From contig NZ_CP107996.1 of assembly GCF_036088315.1 (NCBI RefSeq), positions 1,694,501-1,758,500 of the forward strand: a stretch of DNA of 64,000 nt, in the 5' to 3' direction. Source of the stretch: Streptomyces sp. NBC_00344 (GTDB lineage Bacteria > Actinomycetota > Actinomycetes > Streptomycetales > Streptomycetaceae). Below the pieces are notes generated by a model. It saw only the letters and a list, made by a program, of their open reading frames with translations, searched no databases and was not told the DNA's origin. Of the stretch, positions 1 to 7,898 are shown one piece after another. The translations under genes were made by a program, and so were the position numbers. Every line of letters begins with the position of its first letter. Position 1 is the first letter of the stretch.

Positions 1-299
1 AGCAGCAGACAGAGCCCCGTGGCGGTGCCCGCGTACAGCAGGGAGCGGATGAACTGCGGGTAGTACCCGGTCAGCGCGTCCAGGTACGTCCGGAAGTGCC
101 AGGTGACCCGGAAACCGTCCTCGAGCGACCCCGTCTGGACGGAGGTCGACGCCTGGTAGACCATCGGAAGCGCGAAGAAGACGAGCAGCCAGATGATGCC
201 GGGGATCAGCAGCCAGTAGGGCACGAGCCGCTTGCGGACCGGGCGCTTGCGCACGGCGGGTTCGGTGCGGGATGCGGGCGGAGCGTCGGTGAGGGTCAC
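1..299 (-). CDS. Polyamine-type ABC transporter permease (N-terminal part, cut by window edge)
   Basis: Membrane subunit of an ABC importer, presumably for spermidine/putrescine, since it sits in an operon with a PotA-like ATPase and a PotD-like binding protein. Only the first 99 codons are in the window. They read as a GTG start, a basic cytoplasmic stretch (VRKRPVRKRLVPYW), one strongly hydrophobic helix (LLIPGIIWLLVFFALPMVY) and the start of the periplasmic loop, which is the PotB/PotH pattern. The GTG overlaps the TGA of the upstream ATPase gene by 4 bases (GTGA), so the two are probably translationally coupled. The substrate is inferred from neighbours. Confidence 0.85.
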   Translation of the reverse strand, partial: MTLTDAPPASRTEPAVRKRPVRKRLVPYWLLIPGIIWLLVFFALPMVYQASTSVQTGSLEDGFRVTWHFRTYLDALTGYYPQFIRSLLYAGTATGLCLL

Positions 300-1450
300 G
301 CCGCCTCCTCGATGCCCGCGTCGATGTCCTGCGCCGCGTCCAGGCCGAAGGAGTGTTCCGGGTTCCAGTGCAGTACCACCTCGGCGCCGGGGGTCAGCCG
401 GGCGTCCCGCTCGATGTTCTGCACGTAGACCTCGAGCTCCGGGCAGACCGGGCTGTCGATGACGTACTGCGTGGAGACACCGATGAAGCTGGAGTCGGCT
501 ATCCGTCCGGTGATCTTGTTGCGGCCCGCCGGGATCTGCGCCGAGTCGTCCGCGTGCACCAGCGAGACCTTCTCCGGGCGTACGCCGACGAGCAGCTTGC
601 CGCCGCTGGTGGTGGCCGCCGTACACCGGCCGGCCGGCAGCCGCAGCTCGGCTCCCGACGCCAGCACGGTGATGTCGGATGCGGCCCTGACGACCTCGGC
701 CTGGATCAGGTTGGAGGTGCCGAGGAAGTTGGCGACGAAGGTGGTCTGCGGGTTCTCGTAGAGTTCGGCCGGTGCGCCGAGCTGCTCGACCCGGCCGCCG
801 TTCATCACCGCGACGGTGTCGGCCATGGTCATGGCCTCCTCCTGGTCGTGGGTGACATGGACGAAGGTGATACCGACCTCGGTCTGGATCCGCTTGAGTT
901 CCAGCTGCATCTGGCGGCGCAGTTTCAGGTCGAGAGCACCCAGCGGCTCGTCGAGGAGCAGTACCTGCGGGTGGTTGATGAGCGCGCGCGCGACGGCGAC
1001 GCGCTGCTGCTGGCCGCCGGAGAGCTGATGGGGCTTGCGGTGGGCGAAGTCGCCGAGCTGGACGAGGTCGAGCATGTCGCCGACCTGTTTCCTGACGGAC
1101 TTGATGCCCCGCCTGCGCAGCCCGAAGGCGATGTTCTCCGTGACGTCCAGGTGCGGGAAGAGCGCATACGACTGGAAGACGGTGTTGACCGGGCGCTTGT
1201 AGGGCGGCAGGTCGGTGACGTCGTGGCCGCCGAGCGCGACGGTCCCGGTGGTCGGGTCCTCCAGACCTGCGATCATCCGCAGCGTGGTGGTCTTGCCACA
1301 GCCCGAGGCTCCGAGCAGTGCGAAGAAGGAGCCCTGCGGGACGGTCAGATCCAGCGGGTGGACGGCGGTGAAGGAGCCGTACGTCTTGCTGATCCCGGTG
1401 AGACGGACGTCGCCGCCTTCATTCGTCTGTGTCTTGGGTGCGGTCGTCAT
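296..1450 (-). CDS. potA: Spermidine/putrescine-type ABC transporter ATP-binding protein
   Basis: ATPase subunit of a polyamine-type importer, 384 residues. Walker A is GASGCGKTT, the signature is LSGGQQQRVAVARAL, and Walker B is VLLLDEPLGALD followed by the switch histidine in THDQEEA. The region after about residue 240 matches the TOBE/OB domains of the PotA/MalK class (VGVRPEKVSL). It is the third gene of an aldehyde dehydrogenase - binding protein - ATPase - permease operon, 58 bases after the binding-protein gene and overlapping the permease start. Role and family are clear; the exact amine transported is inferred. Confidence 0.93.
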   Translation of the reverse strand: MTTAPKTQTNEGGDVRLTGISKTYGSFTAVHPLDLTVPQGSFFALLGASGCGKTTTLRMIAGLEDPTTGTVALGGHDVTDLPPYKRPVNTVFQSYALFPHLDVTENIAFGLRRRGIKSVRKQVGDMLDLVQLGDFAHRKPHQLSGGQQQRVAVARALINHPQVLLLDEPLGALDLKLRRQMQLELKRIQTEVGITFVHVTHDQEEAMTMADTVAVMNGGRVEQLGAPAELYENPQTTFVANFLGTSNLIQAEVVRAASDITVLASGAELRLPAGRCTAATTSGGKLLVGVRPEKVSLVHADDSAQIPAGRNKITGRIADSSFIGVSTQYVIDSPVCPELEVYVQNIERDARLTPGAEVVLHWNPEHSFGLDAAQDIDAGIEEAA

Positions 1451-1508
1451 GGGTGCGGTCCCGGGTCGGTGAGAGGGCTTCGTGGAGGAGCGCCGATGAG
1501 GAGGCGGG

Positions 1509-2756
1509 TCAGGCGCCGATGAGCTTGGCGAACTTCGCTTCGTACGCCGTCTCTTCCTTGCTGGAGAGCGAGCGGAAGGCGTGCGACTTCGCGGCCATTT
1601 CGCTGTCCGGCAGAATCAGTGTGTTCGCCGCCAGCTTCGGGTCGATCTTCGTCAGTTCCGCACGGACCCCTTCGACGGGGCAGACGTAGTTGATGTAGGC
1701 GGCCAGTTTCGCGGCGACCGGCAGCTCGTAGTAGTAGTCCATCAGCCGCTCGGCGTTGGCCTGGTGCCGCGCCTTGGCGGGTATCAGCATGTTGTCGGTG
1801 GACGTCATGTAGCCGGCTGCCGGGATCGCGTATTTCACGTGCGGGTTGTCGCTCTGCAGCTGGGTGATGTCTCCGCCCCAGGCGACGCAGGCGGCGAGGT
1901 CGCCCTTGTCCAGGTCGCTGATGTAGTCGTTGCCGGTGAAGCGGCGGATCTGCTTCTTGTCGACGCCCTTCTGCAGCCTGCCGATCGCGGCGTCGTAGTC
2001 GGCGTCGGTGACCTTCTCGGGGGCCTTGCCCATGTCCAGCAGGGTCATTCCGATGGAGTCGCGCATCTCGGAGAGAAAACCGACCCGTCCCTTCAGCGCC
2101 GGGTCGTCGAGTAGCTGCGTGACGGAGTCGACCTTGCGGCCCCCCGTTGCCTTGGTGTTGTAGGCGATGACGGTGGGGATGCCGGTCCAGGGATAGGTGT
2201 AGGCGCGGCCCGGGTCCCAGTCGGGGCTGCGGAACTGGTCGGCCAGATTCGCGTAGGCGTGTGGCAGCCGGGTGGCATCCAGTTTCTGCGCCCAGCCGAA
2301 GTTGATCAGCCTGGCGGCCAGCCAGTCGGTGAGGATCATCAGGTCCCGCCCGGTGTCCTGCCCGGCCGCGAGCTGCGGTTTGATCTTGCCGAAGAACTCG
2401 ACGTTGTCGTTGATGTCCTCGGTGTACTTCACCCTGATCCCGGTGCGCCGGGTGAACGCCTCCAGGGTGGGCCGGTGCTTCTCGTCGTCGCTGACGTCCA
2501 TGTACTCGGTCCAGTTGGAGAAGTTGATCTCCTTCTCACTGGCCGAGTGGTCATCGGAGGCCGGAGCTCCGCCCTCGCGTTTGGCGGCCGGGATGCCACA
2601 GGCGCTCAGCGTGGCGAGAGACCCGACCGCGAGCGCACCGGCGCCGGTGGCACGCAGCAGCGATCGGCGGGTGAGGGCGCCCCGGCCGCTGGTCAGACTG
2701 CGGCGCATGGCGGCAAGCTGGGGCGGGGAGAGACGGTCTGGCTCGTACTGCTCCAT
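1509..2756 (-). CDS. potD: Polyamine-type ABC transporter substrate-binding lipoprotein
   Basis: Extracellular solute-binding lipoprotein of the PotD/PotF family, 415 residues. The N-terminus has a twin-arginine-like stretch (TRRSLLRATG), a hydrophobic core and a lipobox ending LSAC at about residue 53, so it is probably exported by Tat and lipidated. After that come hallmarks of the family: NFSNWTEYMD near the mature start, VKYTEDINDNVEFFGK, and the RRFTGNDYISDLDKGD region near residues 285-300. It lies 18 bases after the aldehyde dehydrogenase gene and before the ATPase. A paralogue with the same architecture is at 9076-10263. Confidence 0.92.
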   Translation of the reverse strand: MEQYEPDRLSPPQLAAMRRSLTSGRGALTRRSLLRATGAGALAVGSLATLSACGIPAAKREGGAPASDDHSASEKEINFSNWTEYMDVSDDEKHRPTLEAFTRRTGIRVKYTEDINDNVEFFGKIKPQLAAGQDTGRDLMILTDWLAARLINFGWAQKLDATRLPHAYANLADQFRSPDWDPGRAYTYPWTGIPTVIAYNTKATGGRKVDSVTQLLDDPALKGRVGFLSEMRDSIGMTLLDMGKAPEKVTDADYDAAIGRLQKGVDKKQIRRFTGNDYISDLDKGDLAACVAWGGDITQLQSDNPHVKYAIPAAGYMTSTDNMLIPAKARHQANAERLMDYYYELPVAAKLAAYINYVCPVEGVRAELTKIDPKLAANTLILPDSEMAAKSHAFRSLSSKEETAYEAKFAKLIGA

Positions 2757-2774
2757 GGGCTCTGTGCCCTTTCT

Positions 2775-4280
2775 CTATCGGTCCCCGAAGATCGTGCGGT
2801 GCCAGTCCTTGCGTGCCACCGCGGTGTTGTCGTACATCACGTGCTTGACCTGTGTGTACTCCTCGAACGAATACGAGGACATGTCCTTGCCGAAGCCGCT
2901 CGCCTTGTATCCGCCGTGCGGCATCTCGCTGATGATCGGAATGTGGTCGTTGACCCAGACGCAGCCGGCCTTGATCTCGCGGGTCGCCCGGTTCGCGCGG
3001 TAGACATCGCGGGTCCAGGCCGAGGCGGCCAGTCCGTAGGGGGTGTCGTTGGCGAGGGTGATGCCCTCGTCGTCGGAGTCGAAGGGCAGGACGACCAGCA
3101 CCGGGCCGAAGATCTCGGACTGGACGATCTCACTGTCCTGGGCGGCGTCAGCGATGAGCGTGGGGCGGTAGTACGCGCCGTCCCCCGCGGGCACCTCTCC
3201 CCCGGTGACCACCCGCGCACCGTCGCGCGCACGGTCGACGAAGGCGGCGACCCGGTCACGCTGGGCGTGGCTGATCAGCGGTCCGACGTCGGTCGACTCG
3301 TCGAAGGGGTCACCGAGCCGCACGGTACTCATCAGTTCGGCGACGCCCTGCACGAACGCGTCGTACAGGGGGCGCTGGACGTAGGCACGGGTGGCGGCGG
3401 TGCAGTCCTGTCCCGTGTTGATGAGCGCGCCGGCGACCGCCCCCTGCACCGCCGCATCGAGGTCGGCGTCGTCGAAGACCAGGAACGGCGCCTTGCCGCC
3501 GAGCTCCAGATGAAGGCGCTTGACGGTGGCGGTGGCGATCTCGGCGACCCGCCGCCCGACGGCCGTCGAGCCGGTGAACGACGTCATCACCACGTCCGGG
3601 TGACCGACCAGATGCTCGCCCGCCACCTGTCCCAGCCCGTTGACGATGTTGATCACGCCGTCCGGGAAGCCGGCTTCGGTCGCCGCCTGAGCGAACATCA
3701 GCGAGGTGAGCGGGGTGATCTCGGCCGGCTTGAGGACGATCGTGTTGCCTGCCGCGACCGCCGGGAGGATCTTCCAGGCAGCCATCTGGAGGGGATAGTT
3801 CCAGGGGGCGATGGAACCGACGACACCGATCGGCTCACGGCGCACGTACGAGGTGTGGTCGCCGCTGTACTCACCCGCCGACTGGCCCTGGAGGTGCCGG
3901 GCCGCACCCGCGAAGAAGGAGGCGTTGTCGACGGTGCCGGGTACGTCGAACTCGCGGCTCAGCTTGATCGGCTTGCCGCACTGCAGCGATTCGGCGTACG
4001 CGAACTCCTCCGCCCGCTCGGCGAGAACGCCGGCGAAGCGGTGCAGAACGTCCGAGCGCTCGCCCGGAGTGGCCGCGGCCCAGCCGGGAAAGGCATCGCG
4101 CGCAGCGGCCACCGCGGCATCGACGTCGGCGGTGCCCGCCAGTTCGTAGCTGAACACCTCCGCGCCGGTCGCCGGGTTCACGACGCGCTGCTCGCGACCG
4201 GATGTACCGGGCCGCAGCCGCCCGCCGATGTACTGCGCGCCGGCCGCGAAGCGGTCGTGCACCTGGAAGCCGTTCACCAT
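2775..4280 (-). CDS. Aminobutyraldehyde dehydrogenase-like NAD(P)-dependent aldehyde dehydrogenase
   Basis: Aldehyde dehydrogenase superfamily enzyme of 501 residues, probably oxidising 4-aminobutyraldehyde (or a related amino-aldehyde) to the acid in putrescine catabolism. Visible motifs are the cofactor-binding FTGSTAVGRRVAE, the glutamate motif LELGGKAP, the catalytic cysteine in NTGQDCTA and the C-terminal EIFGPVLVVLPFD. It is the first gene of the polyamine transporter operon, which supports the substrate. The ATG is preceded by a good ribosome site (GGAGA, 5 bases away). A second, diverged enzyme of the same type is at 10361-11800. Betaine aldehyde dehydrogenase is a less likely alternative. 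Confidence 0.9.
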   Translation of the reverse strand: MVNGFQVHDRFAAGAQYIGGRLRPGTSGREQRVVNPATGAEVFSYELAGTADVDAAVAAARDAFPGWAAATPGERSDVLHRFAGVLAERAEEFAYAESLQCGKPIKLSREFDVPGTVDNASFFAGAARHLQGQSAGEYSGDHTSYVRREPIGVVGSIAPWNYPLQMAAWKILPAVAAGNTIVLKPAEITPLTSLMFAQAATEAGFPDGVINIVNGLGQVAGEHLVGHPDVVMTSFTGSTAVGRRVAEIATATVKRLHLELGGKAPFLVFDDADLDAAVQGAVAGALINTGQDCTAATRAYVQRPLYDAFVQGVAELMSTVRLGDPFDESTDVGPLISHAQRDRVAAFVDRARDGARVVTGGEVPAGDGAYYRPTLIADAAQDSEIVQSEIFGPVLVVLPFDSDDEGITLANDTPYGLAASAWTRDVYRANRATREIKAGCVWVNDHIPIISEMPHGGYKASGFGKDMSSYSFEEYTQVKHVMYDNTAVARKDWHRTIFGDR

Positions 4281-4347
4281 CGCGCTCTCCGTAGCTCAAG
4301 CTCGAATTGAGTGCCGATCCTGACAGAGTCACGGTGGCGCAACAAGG

Positions 4348-4383
4348 GATTCCGTTGTTGCCTTTTGGTTAAGCAACGGAATC
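4348..4383. promoter_or_regulatory. 10-bp inverted repeat upstream of the aldehyde dehydrogenase/pot operon
   Basis: GATTCCGTTG at 4348-4357 and CAACGGAATC at 4374-4383 form a perfect inverted repeat with a 16-base AT-rich centre. It lies about 68 bases upstream of the aldehyde dehydrogenase start and 72 bases before the divergent NADAR start. Its place in the divergent promoter region suggests an operator for a dimeric regulator; the regulator is not identifiable from here. Confidence 0.5.
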
Positions 4384-4454
4384 GGTCGACCATCTGTCGC
4401 GGAAGCCAGGAAATCCACGACGGAGTGTCCGTGGCGGCTGCCAGACTCCCGTGC

Positions 4455-5042
4455 ATGGAACGGATCGATGCACTCGCCACGCAGGTCAGCCGGGGCGACA
4501 GGGTCAAATTCCTTCACTTCTGGGGCCACACACCCCGGCACGACGGTGCTGTCGGAGCCACCTGCCTCAGCCAGTGGTGGGAGTCGCCCTTCACGGTGGA
4601 CGGCGTGCGGTACGCGACAGCCGAGCACTGGATGATGGCCGGCAAGGCCCGGCTCTTCGCGGATGGCGAGACCGAGCAGCGGGCGCTGGACGCGGCGAAC
4701 CCGGCTCTGGCCAAAAAGGCGGGGCGGTTGGTGCGCGGTTTCGACGACACGGTCTGGCAGCGCGAGCGCTACCGGATCGTGGTCGAAGGCAGCGTGCACA
4801 AGTTCGCCCAGCATCCGCAGCTGCGCGAGTTCCTGCTGGCGACCGGCGACCGGGTGCTCGTCGAGGCCAGCCCGGTGGACCGGATCTGGGGGATCGGGCT
4901 GGCCGCTGACGACGAACGGGCCCAGCAGCCGGACCGCTGGCGCGGTCTCAATCTGCTGGGCTTCGCACTTATGGACGCCAGGGAGCGGCTTCGGACCCCC
5001 GCGGCCGCTCCCGGCCGGGGCACTACCGGCCCGCGTCGATGA
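4455..5042 (+). CDS. NADAR family protein (YbiA-like)
   Basis: Protein of 195 residues of the NADAR/YbiA family, which cleaves the N-glycosidic bond of phosphoribosylamino-pyrimidine intermediates of riboflavin synthesis and is also linked to ADP-ribose chemistry. The family pattern is clear: FLHFWGH near the start, LSQWWESPFTVDGVRYATAEHWMMAGKA with the conserved aromatic and glutamate-histidine positions, and the C-terminal NLLGFALMDARERL. The ATG at 4455 is chosen because homology starts shortly after it; longer upstream reading contains no family sequence. The end overlaps the convergent DUF4190 gene by 20 bases. Confidence 0.88.
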   Translation: MERIDALATQVSRGDRVKFLHFWGHTPRHDGAVGATCLSQWWESPFTVDGVRYATAEHWMMAGKARLFADGETEQRALDAANPALAKKAGRLVRGFDDTVWQRERYRIVVEGSVHKFAQHPQLREFLLATGDRVLVEASPVDRIWGIGLAADDERAQQPDRWRGLNLLGFALMDARERLRTPAAAPGRGTTGPRR

Positions 5043-5754
5043 CCAGGGCGCTGGAGTACGAGCCGTCGTCGTAGTCGTACGGGTCGGAGTCGTGGCTGTG
5101 CTGGATGGCCCATATGTAGAGGCAGAGCGTCACGGCACCGATCACGATCCCGATGGATCCGAGGATGATCCCGGCGAGCGCCATACCGCCGTTGTTCGCC
5201 TCCCCGCGATTGGCGCGCTTGCGGCCGAGGATGCCGAAGATCAGCGCCAGAGTGCCGATGATGATGCCCAGGCCCCAGGCGCAGAAGACGACCACGCCGA
5301 CGATCCCCAGCACCAGGGCCGCGACCCCGAGTCCGTTGGCCGGCCCCTGCTGCATGGTGTTCCAGCCGCCCTGGGCGCCGTAGCCCGGATAGCCTGGGTA
5401 GCCGCCGTAGGACGCGGGCTGCCCGCCTGCGCCGGGGTAGGACGGGTAACCGTAGGCACCCGGCGCGCTCGGGCCCGGACCTCCGGGCGCTACCGGTGGC
5501 GCCGGCACGAACCCCGGCGGCCGCACGGTGCCGGGCTGTCCCGGAGCGGGCTGCCCCGGCACGGAGTAGCCCGGCCCCTGCGGTCCGGGACCCGCGTCCG
5601 GTGCGATACCCGGCATCGCCGCGACCGTCGGCTGGTCGTGCACCGGGTTGGCCGGCGGCGCCGGCGGCTTCTCCAGTGGGACCCTGTGCTCGGGCGGAGC
5701 CCAGGGATCCCTCGGTTCCTGGTCCCCCGCAGGGCGCTGTGCATTGTCTGACAT
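5023..5754 (-). CDS. DUF4190 domain membrane protein with Pro/Gly-rich cytoplasmic region
   Basis: Protein of 243 residues. The first 130 or so residues are low-complexity, rich in Pro and Gly with Tyr (PGYPGYGAQGG). Two hydrophobic helices follow, separated by a short basic loop (GRKRANRGEA), which is the DUF4190 arrangement. The ATG at 5754 has a strong ribosome site (GGGGGAGG, 3 bases away). No function is known for this family beyond membrane location. The Pro/Gly-rich tail suggests interaction with other proteins. The 3' end overlaps the convergent NADAR gene. Confidence 0.85.
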   Translation of the reverse strand: MSDNAQRPAGDQEPRDPWAPPEHRVPLEKPPAPPANPVHDQPTVAAMPGIAPDAGPGPQGPGYSVPGQPAPGQPGTVRPPGFVPAPPVAPGGPGPSAPGAYGYPSYPGAGGQPASYGGYPGYPGYGAQGGWNTMQQGPANGLGVAALVLGIVGVVVFCAWGLGIIIGTLALIFGILGRKRANRGEANNGGMALAGIILGSIGIVIGAVTLCLYIWAIQHSHDSDPYDYDDGSYSSALVIDAGR

Positions 5755-5863
5755 GGGCCTCCCCCATCCTCGGCTCGTCATGCTAGAGCCTGCTGTCACC
5801 CCACTGGCCCCCGCATACGATGATCCGCGACCGACAGAGCACACCGCACCCCGGAGGACCCCG

Positions 5864-6889
5864 ATGACCGATCTGCACCCCTTCATTGCCGGGCTGCCCA
5901 AGGCCGAACTGCATGTGCACCATGTCGGGTCCGCTTCGCCGCGCATCGTCGCGGAACTCGCCGCCCGCCATCCGGACTCCGTGGTCCCCAGCGACCCCGA
6001 GGCCCTCGCCGACTACTTCACCTTCACCGACTTCGGGCACTTCATCGAGGTGTACCTCTCCGTCGTGGACCTGATCCGCACCCCGGAGGACGTCCGGCTG
6101 CTGACCTTCGAGATCGCGCGTGACATGGCCCGACAGAACATCAGGTACGCCGAGCTCACCATCACTCCGTTCTCCTCGGTTCGCCGGGGTATCCCCGAGC
6201 AGGCCTTCATGGAGGCGATCGAGGATGCCCGCAAGGCGGCCGAGGCCGAGCTCGGCACCGTGCTGCGCTGGTGCTTCGACATCCCCGGTGAGGCAGGTCT
6301 CGATGCGGCGGCCGAGACCACCCGGCTGGCCCTGGATCTGCGCCCCGAGGGTCTGATCTCCTTCGGCCTCGGCGGACCGGAGATCGGTGTGGAGCGCCCG
6401 CAGTTCAAGCCCTACTTCGACCGGGCCATCGCGGCCGGGCTGCACTCGGCGCCGCACGCGGGCGAGACGACCGGACCCGGGACCATCTGGGATGCACTGA
6501 ACCATCTGGGCGCCGAGCGCGTCGGCCACGGCACCAGCGCCACCCAGGACCCGGAGCTGCTGGCGTATCTCGCCGAGCACCGGATCGCCCTGGAGGTCTG
6601 CCCCACGTCCAACATCGCGACCCGCGCCGTCACCTCGCTCGACCTGCATCCGATAAAGGAGATGGCCGACGCGGGCGTTCTGGTGACCATCAACAGCGAC
6701 GACCCGCCCATGTTCGGCACCGACCTCAACAACGAGTACCTGGTCGCCGCCCGTCTCCTCGGTCTGGACGAGCAGGGCACGGCAGACCTCGCGAAGAACG
6801 CCGTGCAGGCGTCGTTCCTGGACGCCCCGGGCAAGGCGAAGCTCGCCGCGGAGATCGACACGTACACCGCGGGCTACCTCTCCGAGTAG
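5864..6889 (+). CDS. Adenosine deaminase family protein, probable aminodeoxyfutalosine deaminase
   Basis: Amidohydrolase-fold deaminase of 341 residues. Zinc-binding and catalytic motifs are visible: HVH in PKAELHVHHVGS near the start, the HAGE motif around residue 200, the histidine of RVGHGT, LEVCPTSN and the metal aspartate pair in NSDDPPMF. True adenosine deaminases usually read HLHLDG or HVHLEG at the first site; the HHVGS variant is the one I associate with the Streptomyces enzyme that deaminates 6-aminodeoxyfutalosine in the futalosine menaquinone pathway. That assignment is from memory of the family, not proved here. The ATG is preceded by GGAGG. Confidence 0.85.
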   Translation: MTDLHPFIAGLPKAELHVHHVGSASPRIVAELAARHPDSVVPSDPEALADYFTFTDFGHFIEVYLSVVDLIRTPEDVRLLTFEIARDMARQNIRYAELTITPFSSVRRGIPEQAFMEAIEDARKAAEAELGTVLRWCFDIPGEAGLDAAAETTRLALDLRPEGLISFGLGGPEIGVERPQFKPYFDRAIAAGLHSAPHAGETTGPGTIWDALNHLGAERVGHGTSATQDPELLAYLAEHRIALEVCPTSNIATRAVTSLDLHPIKEMADAGVLVTINSDDPPMFGTDLNNEYLVAARLLGLDEQGTADLAKNAVQASFLDAPGKAKLAAEIDTYTAGYLSE

Positions 6890-6922
6890 CCGCGGACGGG
6901 AGCCGCCCGCGAAGATGACAGC

Positions 6923-7603
6923 ATGCGTACCGTCACTGCCGTGGCCCACCGCGGCGACCCGTACCGGGTCCGGGAGAACACCCTGCCCTCCATCCGTTCC
7001 GCGCTGGAACGGGGAGCGGACGCCGTGGAGATCGACGTCCGGCTGACCGCGGACGGCGAGGCGGTGCTGCTGCACGACGCGACACTGGAACGGCTGTGGG
7101 GCCAGGAGCGCCCACTCGCCCTGCTCTCCGCGGATGAGGTGCGCGGGCTGACGGCCGGCGGTGTCCCCACCCTGCACGACGCCCTGACTGCTACCGGCGG
7201 TCACCGGGTCATGATCGATCTGCCGGACGCCACCGAGACGGCGGTGCAAAAGATCGTCGGCATCGTCCGGGAGTGCGGGGCCGGTGAGCGGGTGTACTAC
7301 TGTGCCGGCCCCGACGCCATGCTCAGGGTGCGCCGGGCCGACCCGGCCGCCGAGATCGCCATGACCTGGAAGACGCTCGCTCCGCCGAGGCCCGTCCTGC
7401 TCGACACCGTGAAGCCCCGCTGGCTCAACTACCGCTTCGGTCTGGTGCGTCCGGAACTCTGCGACCGCGCCCACCGGGACGGCCTGCTGATCTCGGCCTG
7501 GACCGCCGACACCCGGCGGACGATGCGCCGCCTCATCGAGCACGGTGCCGACTCCATCACCACCAACCGGATCGACACGCTGACCGGGCTGCTGCACCGC
7601 TGA
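6923..7603 (+). CDS. Glycerophosphodiester phosphodiesterase family protein
   Basis: GDPD-family phosphodiesterase of 226 residues, expected to hydrolyse glycerophosphodiesters to glycerol 3-phosphate and an alcohol. The diagnostic N-terminus is present: AHRGD, RENTLPSI, the metal-binding VEIDVRLTADGE and the LHDATLERL catalytic histidine. The C-terminal SAWTADTRRTMRRLIEHGADSITTNR is the usual family end. No signal peptide is visible, so it is probably cytoplasmic. It follows the deaminase gene by 33 bases and is followed by a long inverted repeat. Confidence 0.88.
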   Translation: MRTVTAVAHRGDPYRVRENTLPSIRSALERGADAVEIDVRLTADGEAVLLHDATLERLWGQERPLALLSADEVRGLTAGGVPTLHDALTATGGHRVMIDLPDATETAVQKIVGIVRECGAGERVYYCAGPDAMLRVRRADPAAEIAMTWKTLAPPRPVLLDTVKPRWLNYRFGLVRPELCDRAHRDGLLISAWTADTRRTMRRLIEHGADSITTNRIDTLTGLLHR

Positions 7604-7667
7604 CGCTCCGCGCGGTCGCCGGTCCCAAGGGCGCGTGAGCCCGGCGCGATCCGAACGAAAGGCCCGG

Positions 7668-7727
7668 GCCGTGTGTGAGAAGTCCCGGCTGCCCTGCGGG
7701 CGGACGCCGCTGCTTCTCACACACGGC
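7668..7727 (+). terminator. 15-bp perfect inverted repeat after the GDPD gene
   Basis: GCCGTGTGTGAGAAG at 7668-7682 is exactly complementary to 7713-7727, with a 30-base loop. Placed 65 bases after the phosphodiesterase stop, it fits a factor-independent terminator, although there is no U-tract. It lies immediately before the MITE-like element. Confidence 0.6.
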
Positions 7728-7735
7728 GCCTGATC

Positions 7736-7898
7736 AAGGGCTGTCCCGCAATCCCTGGCGGGCGCACGACGACAACTACGGCACCTCGCTGCGTTGTCGG
7801 CACACCCGCATAATCGAGTACGCGGACGCCCCTCCGCCTTGCGATGCACCGCATCTGACGCCGCGCGCTGATCCAGCAGGGATCACGGGACAGCCCTT
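7736..7898. repeat. MITE-like 163-bp element with 13-bp terminal inverted repeats
   Basis: AAGGGCTGTCCCG at 7736-7748 is the exact reverse complement of CGGGACAGCCCTT at 7886-7898. The second arms continue imperfectly inward (ATCCCTGG against CCAGCAGGGAT). The interior carries no protein reading frame. I recall closely similar sequence being scattered through Streptomyces genomes as a short non-autonomous repeat, but cannot search here. No clear target duplication is seen. The right end overlaps the stop codon of the aldo/keto reductase. Confidence 0.65.

Noticed and set aside
2259..4310. Long plus-strand open frame (683 codons) opposite the aldehyde dehydrogenase and binding-protein genes
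   Set aside because: It is the antisense shadow expected in very GC-rich DNA. The product is His/Arg/Gly-rich without a domain, whereas the minus strand encodes clear family proteins.
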